Positions 25,084 to 35,830 are shown, counted from the stretch's first letter. The stretch: 43,236 nt of DNA from Clostridiaceae bacterium (GCA_012841145.1 DUVH01000034.1:1-43236); one strand, 5' to 3'. Notes: generated by a model from the letters alone, not told the origin. Translations and numbers: made by a program.

Positions 25084-27015
25084 ATGGCGGAAACAGATCA
25101 ACTTGCGCTCTATAGGTTGTGGCGTCCGCAGACTTTTTCGGAAGTCGTCGCTCAGGAGCAAATTGTCTATCCTCTGCGCCAGAGCGTTATCAACGGGAAT
25201 TTCTCGCACGCCCTCCTCTTCTCCGGAACACGCGGCACGGGCAAGACATCCCTTGCAAAGATTTTTTCAAAAGCGATCAATTGCCTCAATCCCGATCGCG
25301 GCGATCCGTGTAACGAGTGCGAAATATGTAAAGCCGCCAATGACGGCTCGCTGATGGACATCAGCGAAATCGATGCCGCCTCACATAACAGCGTCGACCA
25401 TATGAGACGCTTGACGGACGAGATCGTCTTCACGCCGCTGAGAGCGCGGTTCAAAGTCTACATCATCGATGAGGTTCACATGCTGTCCGTCGGCGCCTTC
25501 AACGCGCTCCTCAAAACGCTTGAAGAACCGCCGTCGCACGCCGTCTTCGTCATGGCGACGACGGAACCTCACCGCATACCTGCGACGATCATTTCGCGTT
25601 GTCAGCACTTTAAATTCCGTCGAATACCGAACGATGAGATCATCGAGCGTATCCGACTCATCGCCAAGAGCATTGACCTTGACGTGGATGACGGCGCTTT
25701 TGAGATGATCGCGATGCTTTCCGGCGGGGCGCTGCGCGACGCCATCAGCTTGCTCGACCAGACGAGGCAGTTAAAGACGGCACCTGTCACGCGCGACGAT
25801 GTCCTGACCTTGGCGGGACTCGTACCCGATCGCTTCCTTTCCGAGACGGCGGAAGCAATCCTCTTTAAAAAACCGGAAATACTCCTCATCAACATTCAGG
25901 AGCTCGTCATGTCGGGACGCGACCTGACGAGATTCGTCACGGATCTCGGCGCGTACTTCCGAAATTTGCTCGTCGCGAGCGTTTCAAAAAGACCAGAACA
26001 ACTGATTCAGCTTCGCGGTGAAGATATCGAACGGATGAAAGTGATCGCGCGACAGACGGAAACGTCGGTCTTGACGGAATTGATAGCAGGCCTCTCACAG
26101 CTCCTCGTTTCAATGCGTCTATCACCCGATCTTCGTACGACGCTCGAAATCGGACTCATCGATCTTTTGACACGATTTGGTGTCGTAAGCGGTGTAGAGG
26201 AAGCGATTTCTCCCCGCATTCATCAAAAGAAAGATATACTTCCACCTGCCCGGGAAGTCGATAGCGTGAAAATAGAACCGGAATTGGAGCCGGAACCGCA
26301 ATCGGTGCCCGAGCCGGAGATTGAGACATCAACTGAGACTGATACGGGAACTGCAGAAGACAAAGCGCTCAGGGACACGGATGTGCTGAGTGTCAAAGAA
26401 CCTCCGCGGGAAGAGCTCCCGAGCATTCCGGCAAAAGATGCTGATACGATCGCAGATGAGGGGGCCGTTGAAAAAACTCTGCAGGAAGAGTCTCTGAGCA
26501 TTCCGGCAAAAGATGCCGATACGATCGCAGATGAGAATGATGTTAAAAAACCTCTGCAGGAAGAAGATTCGTCCCCCACCGAAGAAAATGATGACGTGAC
26601 AACTCAAGATGACTCGAGCGAGCAGCCGTCATCCGACACTATGATGACGGTGAAAGGCGAGATGCCCGTACTTGACGTCTGGCGGGCCGTCCTCGACGAC
26701 TTGCAGAGAGAGAGGCGTATGGACATTGCCCTCTGCGCACGCCCCGCACGCGTTCACATAGACGGCGACACGTTCGCCATTCATTTTGACGCTCATCTGA
26801 GAGGACAGCACAGCTGCCTCTCCCACGCTGACAATGCGCGCTTGGTTCAGCAGCTGCTCTCGCAGCATGCGGGCGAGAAGGTCGAGCTTCGCGTCGTCTT
26901 GGATGAGAATCACGATCGATTGGTGGGAGACTCAGCAGAGTGGGACTGGCTGAAGCAAGCGAGAGAAAAAGCGCTTATCGAAGAAATCCCGTCTCCGCGA
27001 GGAGATAACGAATAG
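25084..27015 (+). CDS. dnaX: DNA polymerase III subunit gamma/tau
   Basis: This is the clamp-loader ATPase of the replisome. The 643-residue protein has Walker A GTRGTGKT (48-55), a zinc module with Cys at 67, 76, 79 and 82, Walker B IIDEVHM (127-133) and the sensor region TEPHRIP. After the clamp-loader core (about 1-365) comes a Glu/Pro/Thr-rich linker (about 380-525) with a 25-residue tandem repeat, then a folded C-terminal domain. GAGGTG lies five bases before the ATG. It starts a dnaX-ybaB-recR group behind the SRP RNA. I see no standard E. coli-type frameshift site for a separate gamma form. Confidence 0.96.
   Translation: MAETDQLALYRLWRPQTFSEVVAQEQIVYPLRQSVINGNFSHALLFSGTRGTGKTSLAKIFSKAINCLNPDRGDPCNECEICKAANDGSLMDISEIDAASHNSVDHMRRLTDEIVFTPLRARFKVYIIDEVHMLSVGAFNALLKTLEEPPSHAVFVMATTEPHRIPATIISRCQHFKFRRIPNDEIIERIRLIAKSIDLDVDDGAFEMIAMLSGGALRDAISLLDQTRQLKTAPVTRDDVLTLAGLVPDRFLSETAEAILFKKPEILLINIQELVMSGRDLTRFVTDLGAYFRNLLVASVSKRPEQLIQLRGEDIERMKVIARQTETSVLTELIAGLSQLLVSMRLSPDLRTTLEIGLIDLLTRFGVVSGVEEAISPRIHQKKDILPPAREVDSVKIEPELEPEPQSVPEPEIETSTETDTGTAEDKALRDTDVLSVKEPPREELPSIPAKDADTIADEGAVEKTLQEESLSIPAKDADTIADENDVKKPLQEEDSSPTEENDDVTTQDDSSEQPSSDTMMTVKGEMPVLDVWRAVLDDLQRERRMDIALCARPARVHIDGDTFAIHFDAHLRGQHSCLSHADNARLVQQLLSQHAGEKVELRVVLDENHDRLVGDSAEWDWLKQAREKALIEEIPSPRGDNE
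26421..26570 (+). repeat. 75-bp tandem duplication inside dnaX
   Basis: Two adjacent 75-base copies (26421-26495 and 26496-26570) are nearly identical over their first 40 bases and diverged after that. Each encodes 25 residues beginning SIPAKDADTIADE. Being a multiple of three, the duplication lengthens the acidic linker without breaking the frame. Confidence 0.85.
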
Positions 27016-27031
27016 AAAGAGAGAAGTAGAT

Positions 27032-27391
27032 ATGGCAAGAGGAAGGCGCGGATTCCCGCGTGGAGGAATGCCCGGTGGCGGCAATCAGATGAATCAGCTG
27101 ATGAGACAGGCGCAGAAAATGCAGGAAGAGCTCGCCCTAGCCCAAGAGGAAGTCGCGGAAATGAAAGCCGAAGCGTCGGTTGGCGGCGGTGTCGTCCGCG
27201 TCGTTCTGGGCGCTGGACATCAGATTGAAGAACTTGTAATCGATCCTGCCGTCGTCGATCCCGACGATGTCGAGATGTTACAGGATCTCATTACGGCGGC
27301 CGTAAACGACGCCGCGGCAAAACTTGACGAAATGGCGGAGGCGAGAATGTCGCAAGTCACAGGCGGCGGACTCGGTTTCCCCGGTTTCTGA
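27032..27391 (+). CDS. ybaB: YbaB/EbfC family nucleoid-associated protein
   Basis: The 119-residue protein binds DNA as a dimer and is usually encoded between dnaX and recR, as here. A Gly/Arg-rich N-terminus (MARGRRGFPRGGMPGGGNQ) precedes the conserved helix MNQLMRQAQKMQEEL, and the central strand region GGGVVRVVLGAGHQIEELVIDP is typical. The C-terminus ends in a Gly-rich GGGLGFPGF. Length is slightly above the usual 100-110 because of the N-terminal tail. It is 16 bases after dnaX. Confidence 0.93.
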   Translation: MARGRRGFPRGGMPGGGNQMNQLMRQAQKMQEELALAQEEVAEMKAEASVGGGVVRVVLGAGHQIEELVIDPAVVDPDDVEMLQDLITAAVNDAAAKLDEMAEARMSQVTGGGLGFPGF

Positions 27392-27393
27392 CG

Positions 27394-27999
27394 ATGGCGT
27401 ATCGTTACTCACCTGCCATCGCGAAGCTGATTAACGCGTTCGCGAAACTTCCGGGGATCGGACAAAAATCGGCACAGCGCCTCGCTTTCCACATTCTCGA
27501 CGATAAGAAAGAGGACGCGCTCGCGCTCGCCGATGCGATTCGCGACGCCTGCAGCTCCGTTCGTCTCTGTTCCGTCTGCTGCAACCTGACTGAAGACGAC
27601 CCCTGTGACATCTGCCGTTCCGCCACGCGAGACAGGACACGTATCTGCATTGTCGAAAATCCGCGCGATGTCGCCGCGATGGAACGTGTCCACGACTACC
27701 GCGGCCTTTATCACGTTCTTCACGGCGTCATTTCTCCGATGCATGACATCGGTCCTGAAGACGTCAAATTGCGGGAGCTTTTCGTTCGCCTGCGGGAACA
27801 CGATGAAATCGAAGAGATCATACTCGCCACGAACCCGACGATCGAGGGAGAGGCGACAGCACTGTACATCGCACGCCTGTTGAAACCTTCCGGCATCCGG
27901 ACGACGCGCATCGCGCACGGAATCCCGATGGGCGCCGCACTTGAATATGCCGACGAAGTGACGCTCTCGCGCGCTTTTCAAAATCGTCAGGAAGTCTGA
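27394..27999 (+). CDS. recR: Recombination mediator RecR
   Basis: RecR works with RecO (and RecF) to load RecA at gaps. The 201-residue protein has an N-terminal helix-hairpin-helix (LPGIGQKSAQRLAFHIL, 19-35), a four-Cys zinc finger (Cys59, 62, 71, 74) and a Toprim domain beginning ICIVENPRD. It ends with the standard segment containing RIAHGIPMGAALEYADEVTL. Only two bases separate the ybaB stop from its ATG and no ribosome site is evident, so translational coupling is likely. It converges with mfd, with no clear terminator between them (28000-28088). Confidence 0.96.
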   Translation: MAYRYSPAIAKLINAFAKLPGIGQKSAQRLAFHILDDKKEDALALADAIRDACSSVRLCSVCCNLTEDDPCDICRSATRDRTRICIVENPRDVAAMERVHDYRGLYHVLHGVISPMHDIGPEDVKLRELFVRLREHDEIEEIILATNPTIEGEATALYIARLLKPSGIRTTRIAHGIPMGAALEYADEVTLSRAFQNRQEV

Positions 28000-28088
28000 T
28001 CGCCCGCACTTTCAGGTCGCTTGTAATCAAATTAATAACAACTTGGAGTGACAAACTTAAGAGCGGTCGCCTTATATCGAAATAGTCC

Positions 28089-31000
28089 TTATTTACGTGA
28101 CGGCGCTTTTTCCGCTGCAGAAAAAATGTCGCGCAAGATGGAAGGCGCCGCCGAGGTTTTGATAGCGACCCCGTGCGCGACGATCATCGTGCGGTATCCC
28201 GCCCTGAACGTCAACCGGTGTTCCTGCGTGCTGACGGCGAGCAGCCGCGAGATGAGTTCCATTGCACGCTCGTTTGCTTTCGTTGATTCATCCAGAATCA
28301 ATTCGACATCTTCTTCAGACCGATAAATGCGCGCAAACCCGGCGCGCTCACCGAAAGATCTGATATAGGAAATATCGAGCAGAGCGATCGTTTCATCAGG
28401 CGGATCGCCATAGCGGTCGGTCAGCTCGTCGAGGACATCGCGGTAATCGTCGATCGTGTCGATCGACGCGATACGACGGTAGATATCAAGGCGCTCATCG
28501 CTTTCGCTCACATAACCGGAAGAGAGAATCGCGTCTACAGGAAGATCGACAACTGTTTGAACGCGGCTGGGCGTCGGCTCAAGTCCTTTCGCCTCTCTCA
28601 CGCTCTCCTCCAGCATCCTCGTGTAGAGATCGTACCCGATCGACTCGAGGTGTCCGCTTTGCTCGGCACCGAGCAAGTTCCCGGCGCCGCGCACTTCCAA
28701 ATCGCGCAGCGCGATCTGGAAACCCGAACCCAGTTCCGTAAAATCACGAATCGCCGCAAGGCGTTTTTCGGCCGCTTCGCCGATCACGCGGTCGGGACGG
28801 TACGTGATCAAGGCGTATGCCTGCCGCTCCGAACGGCCTACGCGACCTCGTATCTGATAAAGCTGCGCGAGACCGAACCGATCGGCGTCTTCAACGATCA
28901 ATGTATTGACGCGAGGCATATCGACGCCCGATTCTATGATCGTCGTACAGACGAGCACATCGTATTCGCCATCTAAAAACGCCTCGATTACGGTTTCCAG
29001 TTGCCTCTCCGTCATTTTCCCGTGCGCGACAGCAAACCGGACGCCCGGCATCTTTTCCGCCAATTCCGCTGCGCGCTGATCGATTTTATACGTATTGTTA
29101 AAGAGATAAAATACTTGTCCGTGACGAGCGTGTTCGCGCAGGATCGCGTCGATGACAAGTTCTTCGTCGTATTCGATCACCGCCGTCCTGATAGGCAGGC
29201 GATCTTCAGGACCTTCTTCGAGAAGCGAGATATCGCGCATGCCGCCAAGTGATAAGTGGAGCGTCCGCGGAATCGGCGTCGCCGTTAACGTGAGCACCTC
29301 GACGGAGGGAGAGAGAGCTTTGATCATCTCTTTGTGATCGACCCCGAATCGCTGTTCTTCATCGATCACGAGCAATCCGAGCTCCTTAAAGGCGACATCT
29401 TTCGACAAGAGACGATGCGTACCGATCACGATATCGACTTGACCGCGCGCGAGGTCAGTGAGCGTCTTTGTCTGCTCTTCGCGGCTGATGAAGCGAGAGA
29501 GTTCCCGCACCTCAACGGGAAAGGAACCCAATCTCTCCTGCAAATTACGAACGTGCTGACGGACGAGAACCGTTGTAGGCGCCAAGAGCGCCGCCTGTTT
29601 CCCCTCCATCACGCACTTGAACATCGCGCGAAAACACACTTCCGTCTTGCCGAAACCGACATCTCCGCAGATGAGGCGATCCATGACCTTATCGCTCTCC
29701 ATATCACTTTTTATTTCAGCGATGACGCGAAGCTGGTCACTTGTCTCCTCGTAAGGAAAAGATTCTTCGAATTCCTTCTGCCATTGAGTGTCGGGGCCGT
29801 AGACGTGCCCTTTGATGGACTCCCTCTCGGCGTAGAGCGAGATGATGTCGGTGACGAGACGCCTGATCGATGACCGGGCGCGTTCTTTCCTGCGCCGCCA
29901 CCCGGCGCCTCCCATATGGGAAAGCTGCGGTTTCGTATCGCCGACCGGAATGTAAGGCGAGAGATACTCTACGCGATCAACGGGTAACCGCAACAAGCCG
30001 TCGCGATACTGAATCGTCAAATAGTCACGCGTCCCGTCGCTCGTCGTGATCGCTTCCGTCCCCTCGTAGCGCCCTATTCCATAATCTTCATGGACGACAA
30101 GTGAACCGGGTGAGAGATCCTGATAAAAAATTTCGCGTTGTGAGCGTTTTTTTCTGCGTGTCTTCCGCCTGCTGACGCCGTAGAGATTTTCAGTGCCGAC
30201 GACGAGCAAAGGCAATTCATCGATCACAAAGCCTCTGGGAAACAATCCCGGGAGAACGACGGCCGTCTCCACCCCGTGATCGAGCAAAAAGAGTGACAGG
30301 TTCTCGGCACGTTCGTCCGAGCCGGTAAACAAAAGAACCGTACCGCGATCTTTCAGTACGCGCGCGACATCTGCCGCAACCTTGTCAGGTCGACTTCGAT
30401 AGCGATTGACGGATCCTGCACGAAGCGATATGTTCGGGGCGCCCGGGAGACCGTTCCCGGAAGCGGGCATATCGACGAGGGCGATGAAGCGTCGCTCATT
30501 TTCGATCATGCGAAAGACATCGGGCGGCGCAACCTGACAGTCTTCCGAAAATGAAAAAGTATCGCCCTTTTCCATATAGTCTGATAATCTCTGCATAAAC
30601 CCCGCATGCGCGCTGTCTAGTCTTCGCGAAAAAGTTAGCGGCTCGTCGAGAAAAAACAGCGGCGACGCTTCTCGGACAAAATCTGTCACCGTGGAGATTT
30701 CGTCATCGATGAGAGGCAAGAGGCGGTCAAGCGACGGAAAATGAAGCTTTTCCCTGAGTCGCTCCGCGTCACGATAGCCGTTTGCCCGAAGCTTCTCCAT
30801 CACGTCGCGTCGGACTCCTTCCCGATGATATCGTTCCAAATTCTCCGCAATCGCGGTTTCAAGACGCTCCGCTGTAATCGTCCGTTCGTCTTCCGTCATA
30901 ACGATCTCGCGCGCCGGCGCGATATCCGCGTGCTGAATGACGCGCGTCGACCGCTGCGTGTCGGGATCGAAGACTTTCAGTTCGTCGATCTCGATATCAA

Positions 31001-31634
31001 AAAAGGAAACGCGGATCGCCTCAAATCGATCGCGCATAACATCGGGCGGCAAAACATCGACGATGTCGCCGCGGCGCGCATACTGACCCGGTCGCTCCAC
31101 TTGCGGCACGCGCTCATATCCGGCTGTGACAAGACGGCGCTCCAGAGTATCGGGACGCATCTCTTGTCCCGTCTTAAGACTTGTAACGAAACGACCATAA
31201 ATCTTCGGCGAGCGCACGCGTTGGAGCGCCGCATCGGCAGGGATGATAAGGACGCGAAAATCATGCTTCAGAAGACGTGTGAGGACCGCGGAACGTAATA
31301 ATTCGCGGTCGCGGTTGATCGCTCGCGCATCGTAGAGCGAGAGCTCCCGGCAGTGAAATGTCAAAATGCTTTCCTCAGGAATCAGCGCAGCCAGTTCTTC
31401 CCGCAGTGAGCGTGCACGCGCCTCATCCGGCACGAATACGCAAGCCTTGCGGCTCGTCTTCTCTTCCAAAGAAGCGATTAAGAACGATTTGGCGGAATCG
31501 ACCAGACCTGTAACGTTGAGAGGCGCGGCATCAGCAATATGGCGCAGAATAGTTCGACCGGCATCCGAGCAGAGGAGGAGATCGGACGCATCAGACCAAA
31601 CAGTCGTCACTTCTTCCCCGCGATAACTTAACAC
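28089..31634 (-). CDS. mfd: Transcription-repair coupling factor Mfd
   Basis: Mfd removes stalled RNA polymerase at DNA damage and recruits UvrA. The 1181-residue protein has the UvrB-like N-terminal modules (about 1-480), the RNA-polymerase-interacting domain (about 505-565, with [11 protein letters not shown]), then the translocase: Walker A GDVGFGKT (657-664), DEEQ (758-761), TATPIPRTL, and the TRG region with [17 protein letters not shown]-terminal regulatory domain follows. The start is GTG at 31634 and overlaps the end of pth by seven bases. Length is normal (about 1150-1180). Confidence 0.96.
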   Translation of the reverse strand: MLSYRGEEVTTVWSDASDLLLCSDAGRTILRHIADAAPLNVTGLVDSAKSFLIASLEEKTSRKACVFVPDEARARSLREELAALIPEESILTFHCRELSLYDARAINRDRELLRSAVLTRLLKHDFRVLIIPADAALQRVRSPKIYGRFVTSLKTGQEMRPDTLERRLVTAGYERVPQVERPGQYARRGDIVDVLPPDVMRDRFEAIRVSFFDIEIDELKVFDPDTQRSTRVIQHADIAPAREIVMTEDERTITAERLETAIAENLERYHREGVRRDVMEKLRANGYRDAERLREKLHFPSLDRLLPLIDDEISTVTDFVREASPLFFLDEPLTFSRRLDSAHAGFMQRLSDYMEKGDTFSFSEDCQVAPPDVFRMIENERRFIALVDMPASGNGLPGAPNISLRAGSVNRYRSRPDKVAADVARVLKDRGTVLLFTGSDERAENLSLFLLDHGVETAVVLPGLFPRGFVIDELPLLVVGTENLYGVSRRKTRRKKRSQREIFYQDLSPGSLVVHEDYGIGRYEGTEAITTSDGTRDYLTIQYRDGLLRLPVDRVEYLSPYIPVGDTKPQLSHMGGAGWRRRKERARSSIRRLVTDIISLYAERESIKGHVYGPDTQWQKEFEESFPYEETSDQLRVIAEIKSDMESDKVMDRLICGDVGFGKTEVCFRAMFKCVMEGKQAALLAPTTVLVRQHVRNLQERLGSFPVEVRELSRFISREEQTKTLTDLARGQVDIVIGTHRLLSKDVAFKELGLLVIDEEQRFGVDHKEMIKALSPSVEVLTLTATPIPRTLHLSLGGMRDISLLEEGPEDRLPIRTAVIEYDEELVIDAILREHARHGQVFYLFNNTYKIDQRAAELAEKMPGVRFAVAHGKMTERQLETVIEAFLDGEYDVLVCTTIIESGVDMPRVNTLIVEDADRFGLAQLYQIRGRVGRSERQAYALITYRPDRVIGEAAEKRLAAIRDFTELGSGFQIALRDLEVRGAGNLLGAEQSGHLESIGYDLYTRMLEESVREAKGLEPTPSRVQTVVDLPVDAILSSGYVSESDERLDIYRRIASIDTIDDYRDVLDELTDRYGDPPDETIALLDISYIRSFGERAGFARIYRSEEDVELILDESTKANERAMELISRLLAVSTQEHRLTFRAGYRTMIVAHGVAIKTSAAPSILRDIFSAAEKAPSRK

Positions 31635-32311
31635 GGCTCTCTATCATCCTCCTCCGAGCCTTGACCGTCCGCGTCAACAGATGCTTGAGCCACTGCCCCT
31701 GCCGTCTTCGACTTTTCCTGCGACTCATCAACGTCGGGTGAGCTCTTCCTGTTGAAACGCTCCTGCGCGACCTGATGTTCACCACGGAGAATCAACTCCG
31801 TCGCGTCGGCGGCATCTTCCAAAGATCTCGCTACATCCTGTTCTTCACGGCGACCGATCTTATCGAGAACAAAGGCGACGATATCGCCCACGGGCCTCGG
31901 ACCGATGCCGATGCGCACCCTCCAAAAACGTTGATCCTTGAGATGGTTGATAATTGACTTCATGCCGTTATGAGAACCGGCGCTCCCCGACTCGCGTATT
32001 CTGATCCGACGTAGCGGAATGTCATAATCATCGTATAGGACGATGATTCGATCGGTCGGTATCTTATAGAAAGACACGGCACGTATAAGACTTTCGCCGG
32101 AAAGGTTCATGTAAGTGTTGGGTTGAAGAAGCAGTACGCGTTGCCCGGCAATCCTGCCCTCTCCCGTCACTCCGCCGAAACGACGACGTCGCAACGTGAT
32201 TCCATGGCGCTTCGCGATCAGATCGACAGCCATTCGGCCGACATTGTGCCACGTTCTATCGTAGCGCCGTCCGGGGTTTCCGAGCCCGACAATGAGCCAG
32301 CGGCCATCCAT
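31628..32311 (-). CDS. pth: Peptidyl-tRNA hydrolase
   Basis: Pth recycles tRNA from peptidyl-tRNA released from stalled ribosomes. The 227-residue protein shows WLIVGLGNPGRRYDRTWHNVG near the start (with the catalytic His of HNVG), QPNTYMNLSGES, the catalytic Asp region VLYDDYDIPL and GSAGSHNGMKSI. About 40 residues of acidic, hydrophilic tail extend past the usual 185-190-residue core. I chose the ATG at 32311 because it overlaps the walJ stop (TGATG), has GGAG eight bases upstream and gives the normal N-terminus; the frame can be read further to 32356. It overlaps mfd by seven bases. Confidence 0.95.
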   Translation of the reverse strand: MDGRWLIVGLGNPGRRYDRTWHNVGRMAVDLIAKRHGITLRRRRFGGVTGEGRIAGQRVLLLQPNTYMNLSGESLIRAVSFYKIPTDRIIVLYDDYDIPLRRIRIRESGSAGSHNGMKSIINHLKDQRFWRVRIGIGPRPVGDIVAFVLDKIGRREEQDVARSLEDAADATELILRGEHQVAQERFNRKSSPDVDESQEKSKTAGAVAQASVDADGQGSEEDDREPC

Positions 32312-33126
32312 CAGACGTTCTCCAAAATAATGTGACGACGAAAGGCGCGTGAACATTCATAACGAGGTGATGCGTTTATGACGTAATCACGTCCTGCTCT
32401 CGCGCCCTCGCGGAGCAGTCGTTCGCTAACTGTTTTTAACGCCAACCCCGGACGGTTGTTGTCCCGCGACAGATGGCTGAGGGCGAATGCTTCCGTGCCC
32501 GTATGTAATAGCTGCGCAGCGGCATCGCCGGCATCGAAATTGGAGAGATGACCGTGACTTCCGGCAATGCGATTTTTTAAAAATCGAGGATACGACCCGG
32601 ACTCCAGCATCTCGGGATCGAAGTTCGCCTCGAGATAGACGACGCGACAGCCCGCGAGCGAATCGCCAACCTCTGAAGAAAAATGTCCCAAGTCGGTCGC
32701 CACGCCGATGTCGCCTCCTATTGAACTAATACGGAAACCGACGGGATCCGAAGCGTCGTGCGGTATAGAGAAGGGCAACACGACCGTATCGCGGATCGTG
32801 AACGCTTTGCCGGGTTCGATGATGCGGACGAGCGCTTCATCAATATTTCCGAGTATTTTCCGTGCGTTCTCGAACGTACTCATTGTTGTATACAGGGGAA
32901 TTCCGTGACGTCTCATGACGACACCGATACCGGAACAATGGTCGATGTGTTCGTGCGTCAGGAGCAACGCGTCGACATCAGCCACGTCTTCACCGACTGA
33001 CCGGAGAGCGAGAGCGAACTGTTTCCCGTTTAAACCGCAGTCAACCGCGATCCGTGCCGACTCCGTACGGATATACGTTGAATTCCCGCTCGATCCTGAA
33101 CGCAATGACAGCGAAAAAACGCTCAT
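32311..33126 (-). CDS. walJ: Metallo-beta-lactamase-fold hydrolase WalJ/YycJ
   Basis: The 271-residue protein has the MBL signature LLTHEHIDHCSGI and the metal-binding GVATDLGH and GSHGHLSN segments. It begins SLRSGSSGNSTYI, typical of YycJ. In Bacillus and streptococci it belongs to the wal (yyc, vic) operon and is linked to cell-division and DNA-repair phenotypes, possibly as a nuclease. Its ATG overlaps the murA stop by four bases, and its stop overlaps the pth ATG. walH and walI, found in Bacillus between walK and walJ, are absent; murA occupies that place. Confidence 0.92.
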   Translation of the reverse strand: MSVFSLSLRSGSSGNSTYIRTESARIAVDCGLNGKQFALALRSVGEDVADVDALLLTHEHIDHCSGIGVVMRRHGIPLYTTMSTFENARKILGNIDEALVRIIEPGKAFTIRDTVVLPFSIPHDASDPVGFRISSIGGDIGVATDLGHFSSEVGDSLAGCRVVYLEANFDPEMLESGSYPRFLKNRIAGSHGHLSNFDAGDAAAQLLHTGTEAFALSHLSRDNNRPGLALKTVSERLLREGARAGRDYVINASPRYECSRAFRRHIILENV

Positions 33127-34397
33127 GCGTCTCCACTTTCAACGCGCGAAATAACGGCACCGAGACTTGTCAGTTTCTCGACAAAATGCTCGTAGCCGCG
33201 CTCAATTCTGTCAATATCGAAAACTTCCGTCGATCCATTGCCGGCAAGTCCGGCCATCACCATGGCGGCGCCGGCCCGCAAATCGCGTGCCGTAACGCAT
33301 GAACCCGTCAGTTTGGCTCCGCCCTGAACAACCGCGAGGCGGCCTGATGTGATGATGTTGGCGCCCATCATACGCAGCGCATCGACGTACTGGAAACGAT
33401 TTTCCCAGACATTCTCAATCATGCGCCCCGTACCCTCCGCGACACACAGGAGTACCGTCGCTTGAGGTTGAAGATCTGTCGGAAATCCGGGATACGGCAT
33501 CGTTTTATAGCTCGTAGCTCGAAGCGTATCGCCCTCGGCAAGATAAACGCGAATCGAATCCTCGCCTTCCTCAACCGTTACGCCCATTTCTTGCAACTTG
33601 GCCGACAAGGGCTCCATGTGCTTTGGAATGACGCCTTCGACCGTAATATCACCGCCCGTCAAAGGCGCCAAAATCATGTATGTCCCCGCTTCAATCTGAT
33701 CGGGAATGACGGTGTACTCTTTGTCGCCCGGAAGCATCGGCCGCCCGTTGATCCGGATAACATCGGTACCGGCTCCGCGGATATCGGCACCCATCGCGTT
33801 CAGAAAGTTGGCGACATCTACGATGTGCGGTTCGCGCGCGGCGTTGTCGATGACCGTTTTTCCTTTCGCCTTGACAGCCGCCAGCATGATATTAACGGTC
33901 GCGCCGACGCTGACCGTGTCCAAGAAAACACCGCCTCCCGTCAACTCGTCCGCCGAACACGTCACGATGCCTCGCCCGACATCGGTTGTCGCGCCGAGCG
34001 CTTGGAAACCCTTAAGATGAAGGTCGATCGGACGCACGCCGAAATCACACCCGCCGGGCATACGCAAAGCTACTTTTCCGAATCGTCCCAAAAGAGCTCC
34101 GAGCAAATAGTAAGACCCGCGCAATTCAGTCACACGCGAGTGTAATGCCTCGTGCGTGTTGATCGTACGTGCGTCGAGCCGCACCCTTCCGGGTGCGAGG
34201 TACTCGATCGTCGCGCCGATATCGCTGAAAATCTGAAGCAACACATCGATATCGCTGATAGCGGGAAGATTGTCAATGATACACGGTCCGTCGATGACCA
34301 TCGCCGCTGACAAAACGGCGAGCGACGCATTTTTCGATCCACCGATTTTTACATGTCCTTTAAGAGGATTGCCCCCCTCGATTAAATAACTACGCAA
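33123..34397 (-). CDS. murA: UDP-N-acetylglucosamine 1-carboxyvinyltransferase
   Basis: MurA carries out the first committed step of peptidoglycan precursor synthesis, adding enolpyruvate from PEP to UDP-GlcNAc in the cytosol. The 424-residue protein has Lys22-Asn23 (GGSKNAS), PGGCDFGVRP with Cys117 in place of E. coli Cys115 (the fosfomycin target), and YPGFPTDLQPQ. Cys at this site predicts fosfomycin sensitivity. The start is TTG with AAGAGG five bases upstream. A G/C-rich hairpin (about 34418-34444) without T-run lies in the 71-base gap after walK. Coupling to walJ is by a four-base overlap. Confidence 0.95.
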   Translation of the reverse strand: MRSYLIEGGNPLKGHVKIGGSKNASLAVLSAAMVIDGPCIIDNLPAISDIDVLLQIFSDIGATIEYLAPGRVRLDARTINTHEALHSRVTELRGSYYLLGALLGRFGKVALRMPGGCDFGVRPIDLHLKGFQALGATTDVGRGIVTCSADELTGGGVFLDTVSVGATVNIMLAAVKAKGKTVIDNAAREPHIVDVANFLNAMGADIRGAGTDVIRINGRPMLPGDKEYTVIPDQIEAGTYMILAPLTGGDITVEGVIPKHMEPLSAKLQEMGVTVEEGEDSIRVYLAEGDTLRATSYKTMPYPGFPTDLQPQATVLLCVAEGTGRMIENVWENRFQYVDALRMMGANIITSGRLAVVQGGAKLTGSCVTARDLRAGAAMVMAGLAGNGSTEVFDIDRIERGYEHFVEKLTSLGAVISRVESGDA

Positions 34398-34468
34398 ATG
34401 AACCTCTTTTCAAATCGCCTCGCGCCCCCTCCGCGAAAGGCGGTATGTTTTCTTCGCATCAATCGTCT

Positions 34469-35830
34469 TTACGATCCCGTACGATAATGGACTTTTCTAT
34501 CTATTATATCAAGGAGTCCCCGCAAATCGAATGCTCCCGTATCGTCCATAATGTCATCATCATCCGAAAGTTCCCCGAGCCATTTTCGAACAGTCTCGTG
34601 TGCGGCTGTAGCAACGGCATCGCGAGGTTTCTCTTTATTGGATACTTCGAAAAGCGAGTCGCGGAGAATGCGCCGCGCGCTCGGCAGGAATAAGGTGAAC
34701 TGGCTACCGACGCCGAGTTCGCTCTCCGCCTCGATACGTCCGCGCTGCATCCGCGCCAATTCCTGCGCTATGGAAAGTCCGAGCCCGGTTCCGCCGAAGG
34801 CACGCGAACCCGTCTTATCGACTCGATAAAAGCGCCTGAAAATATTGTCCAAGTCTGATTGTTTGATACCGACACCGTCATCGACAACCTTAATATAAAA
34901 ATCGTCCACGATGTTTCCAGCGTAGACGCGAATGCTTCCGCCCGCTTCCGTATAGTGAATCGCGTTGACCACCAGATTCGTCAAAATCCTTTCTACGGAC
35001 GATCGGTCGGCAAGAACTGTCGCATGGCGCGACATCACGGAGAAATCGAGGGAGATCGATTTGGCGGAAGCCTGATCCGCAAGCCTGTCACAAATTTGGC
35101 GTGCGCATTCCGCGAGATCGAAAAGCGTCATCTGGACGTGCAGGCGGCTGCTGTCAATCGTCGACAAGAGCAGGAGGTCCGCGATCAGGCGCTCCATACG
35201 GATCGAGTCGTCATAGATACGCGCGACATCGGATTTGATATCTGTCCTGTTCTTCTCGTCAATGCCCCAATCGAGCAACGTTTCCGAATACGACTTGATT
35301 GTCGTCAGAGGCGTTTTCAATTCATGCGATACATTGGCGACAAATGCCTTACGCTGCTCCTCCTGACGGCGGAAGTGCGTGACATCCTGTGCAGTTATGA
35401 TATGCCCGCCGAAACGTTCTCCGCCGACCCGGAGAGGATGTTGCTGACAGACAAGCCTCAACGTATTGCCGTCGATCTCGAGATCTCCCGAGACATCGTC
35501 GCTCTCTAGGTAGAATGCCGTTCGCATGCCGTTGTCCGCGCCGAATCGATCGAGGAAACCGGCAAGCGTGTCGGGGATCATGCCGAGAAAAGTCTCCGCA
35601 ACGGGATTTGACGCGATGAGGCGATTATCACTCCCATAAGCGATAATCCCGACATCAAGTGAGGAAAGAATCGCCTGCGATTCCGTTCGCTCATTGGCGA
35701 TTCGCCGCATGGTGCGCATCATATCCTGATCGGCGCGATGCCGGTCACGCTTACTTCTCCAAAGCATGACGGGAATTATGATGAGAGCCGTCAATACGAC
35801 AGATATAAATACAATCGCCGAATCAGACAA
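34469..35830 (-). CDS. walK: WalK-type sensor histidine kinase with single membrane helix
   Basis: This kinase partners WalR in control of cell-wall metabolism. The 453-residue protein has one membrane helix (about 5-24), a short linker, a PAS domain (about 50-150), a HisKA domain with the phosphorylated His169 in SHELKTP and an HATPase domain (NLVVNAIHYTEAGG, DDGVGIKQSDLDNIF, GGTGLGLSI). Unlike Bacillus WalK it lacks the second helix and large extracellular sensor, resembling streptococcal VicK. A charged C-terminal extension of about 60 residues (DDDDIMDDTG) is unusual. The start is TTG, overlapping walR by eight bases, with an in-frame stop just upstream. Confidence 0.92.
   Translation of the reverse strand: MSDSAIVFISVVLTALIIIPVMLWRSKRDRHRADQDMMRTMRRIANERTESQAILSSLDVGIIAYGSDNRLIASNPVAETFLGMIPDTLAGFLDRFGADNGMRTAFYLESDDVSGDLEIDGNTLRLVCQQHPLRVGGERFGGHIITAQDVTHFRRQEEQRKAFVANVSHELKTPLTTIKSYSETLLDWGIDEKNRTDIKSDVARIYDDSIRMERLIADLLLLSTIDSSRLHVQMTLFDLAECARQICDRLADQASAKSISLDFSVMSRHATVLADRSSVERILTNLVVNAIHYTEAGGSIRVYAGNIVDDFYIKVVDDGVGIKQSDLDNIFRRFYRVDKTGSRAFGGTGLGLSIAQELARMQRGRIEAESELGVGSQFTLFLPSARRILRDSLFEVSNKEKPRDAVATAAHETVRKWLGELSDDDDIMDDTGAFDLRGLLDIIDRKVHYRTGS

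Noticed and set aside
26535-26595. Programmed frameshift in dnaX at the A6 runs
   Set aside because: The A-runs are in the wrong phase for the A AAA AAG type heptamer and no downstream stem was seen; a -1 slip at 26543-26550 would end near 26591 but is unsupported.
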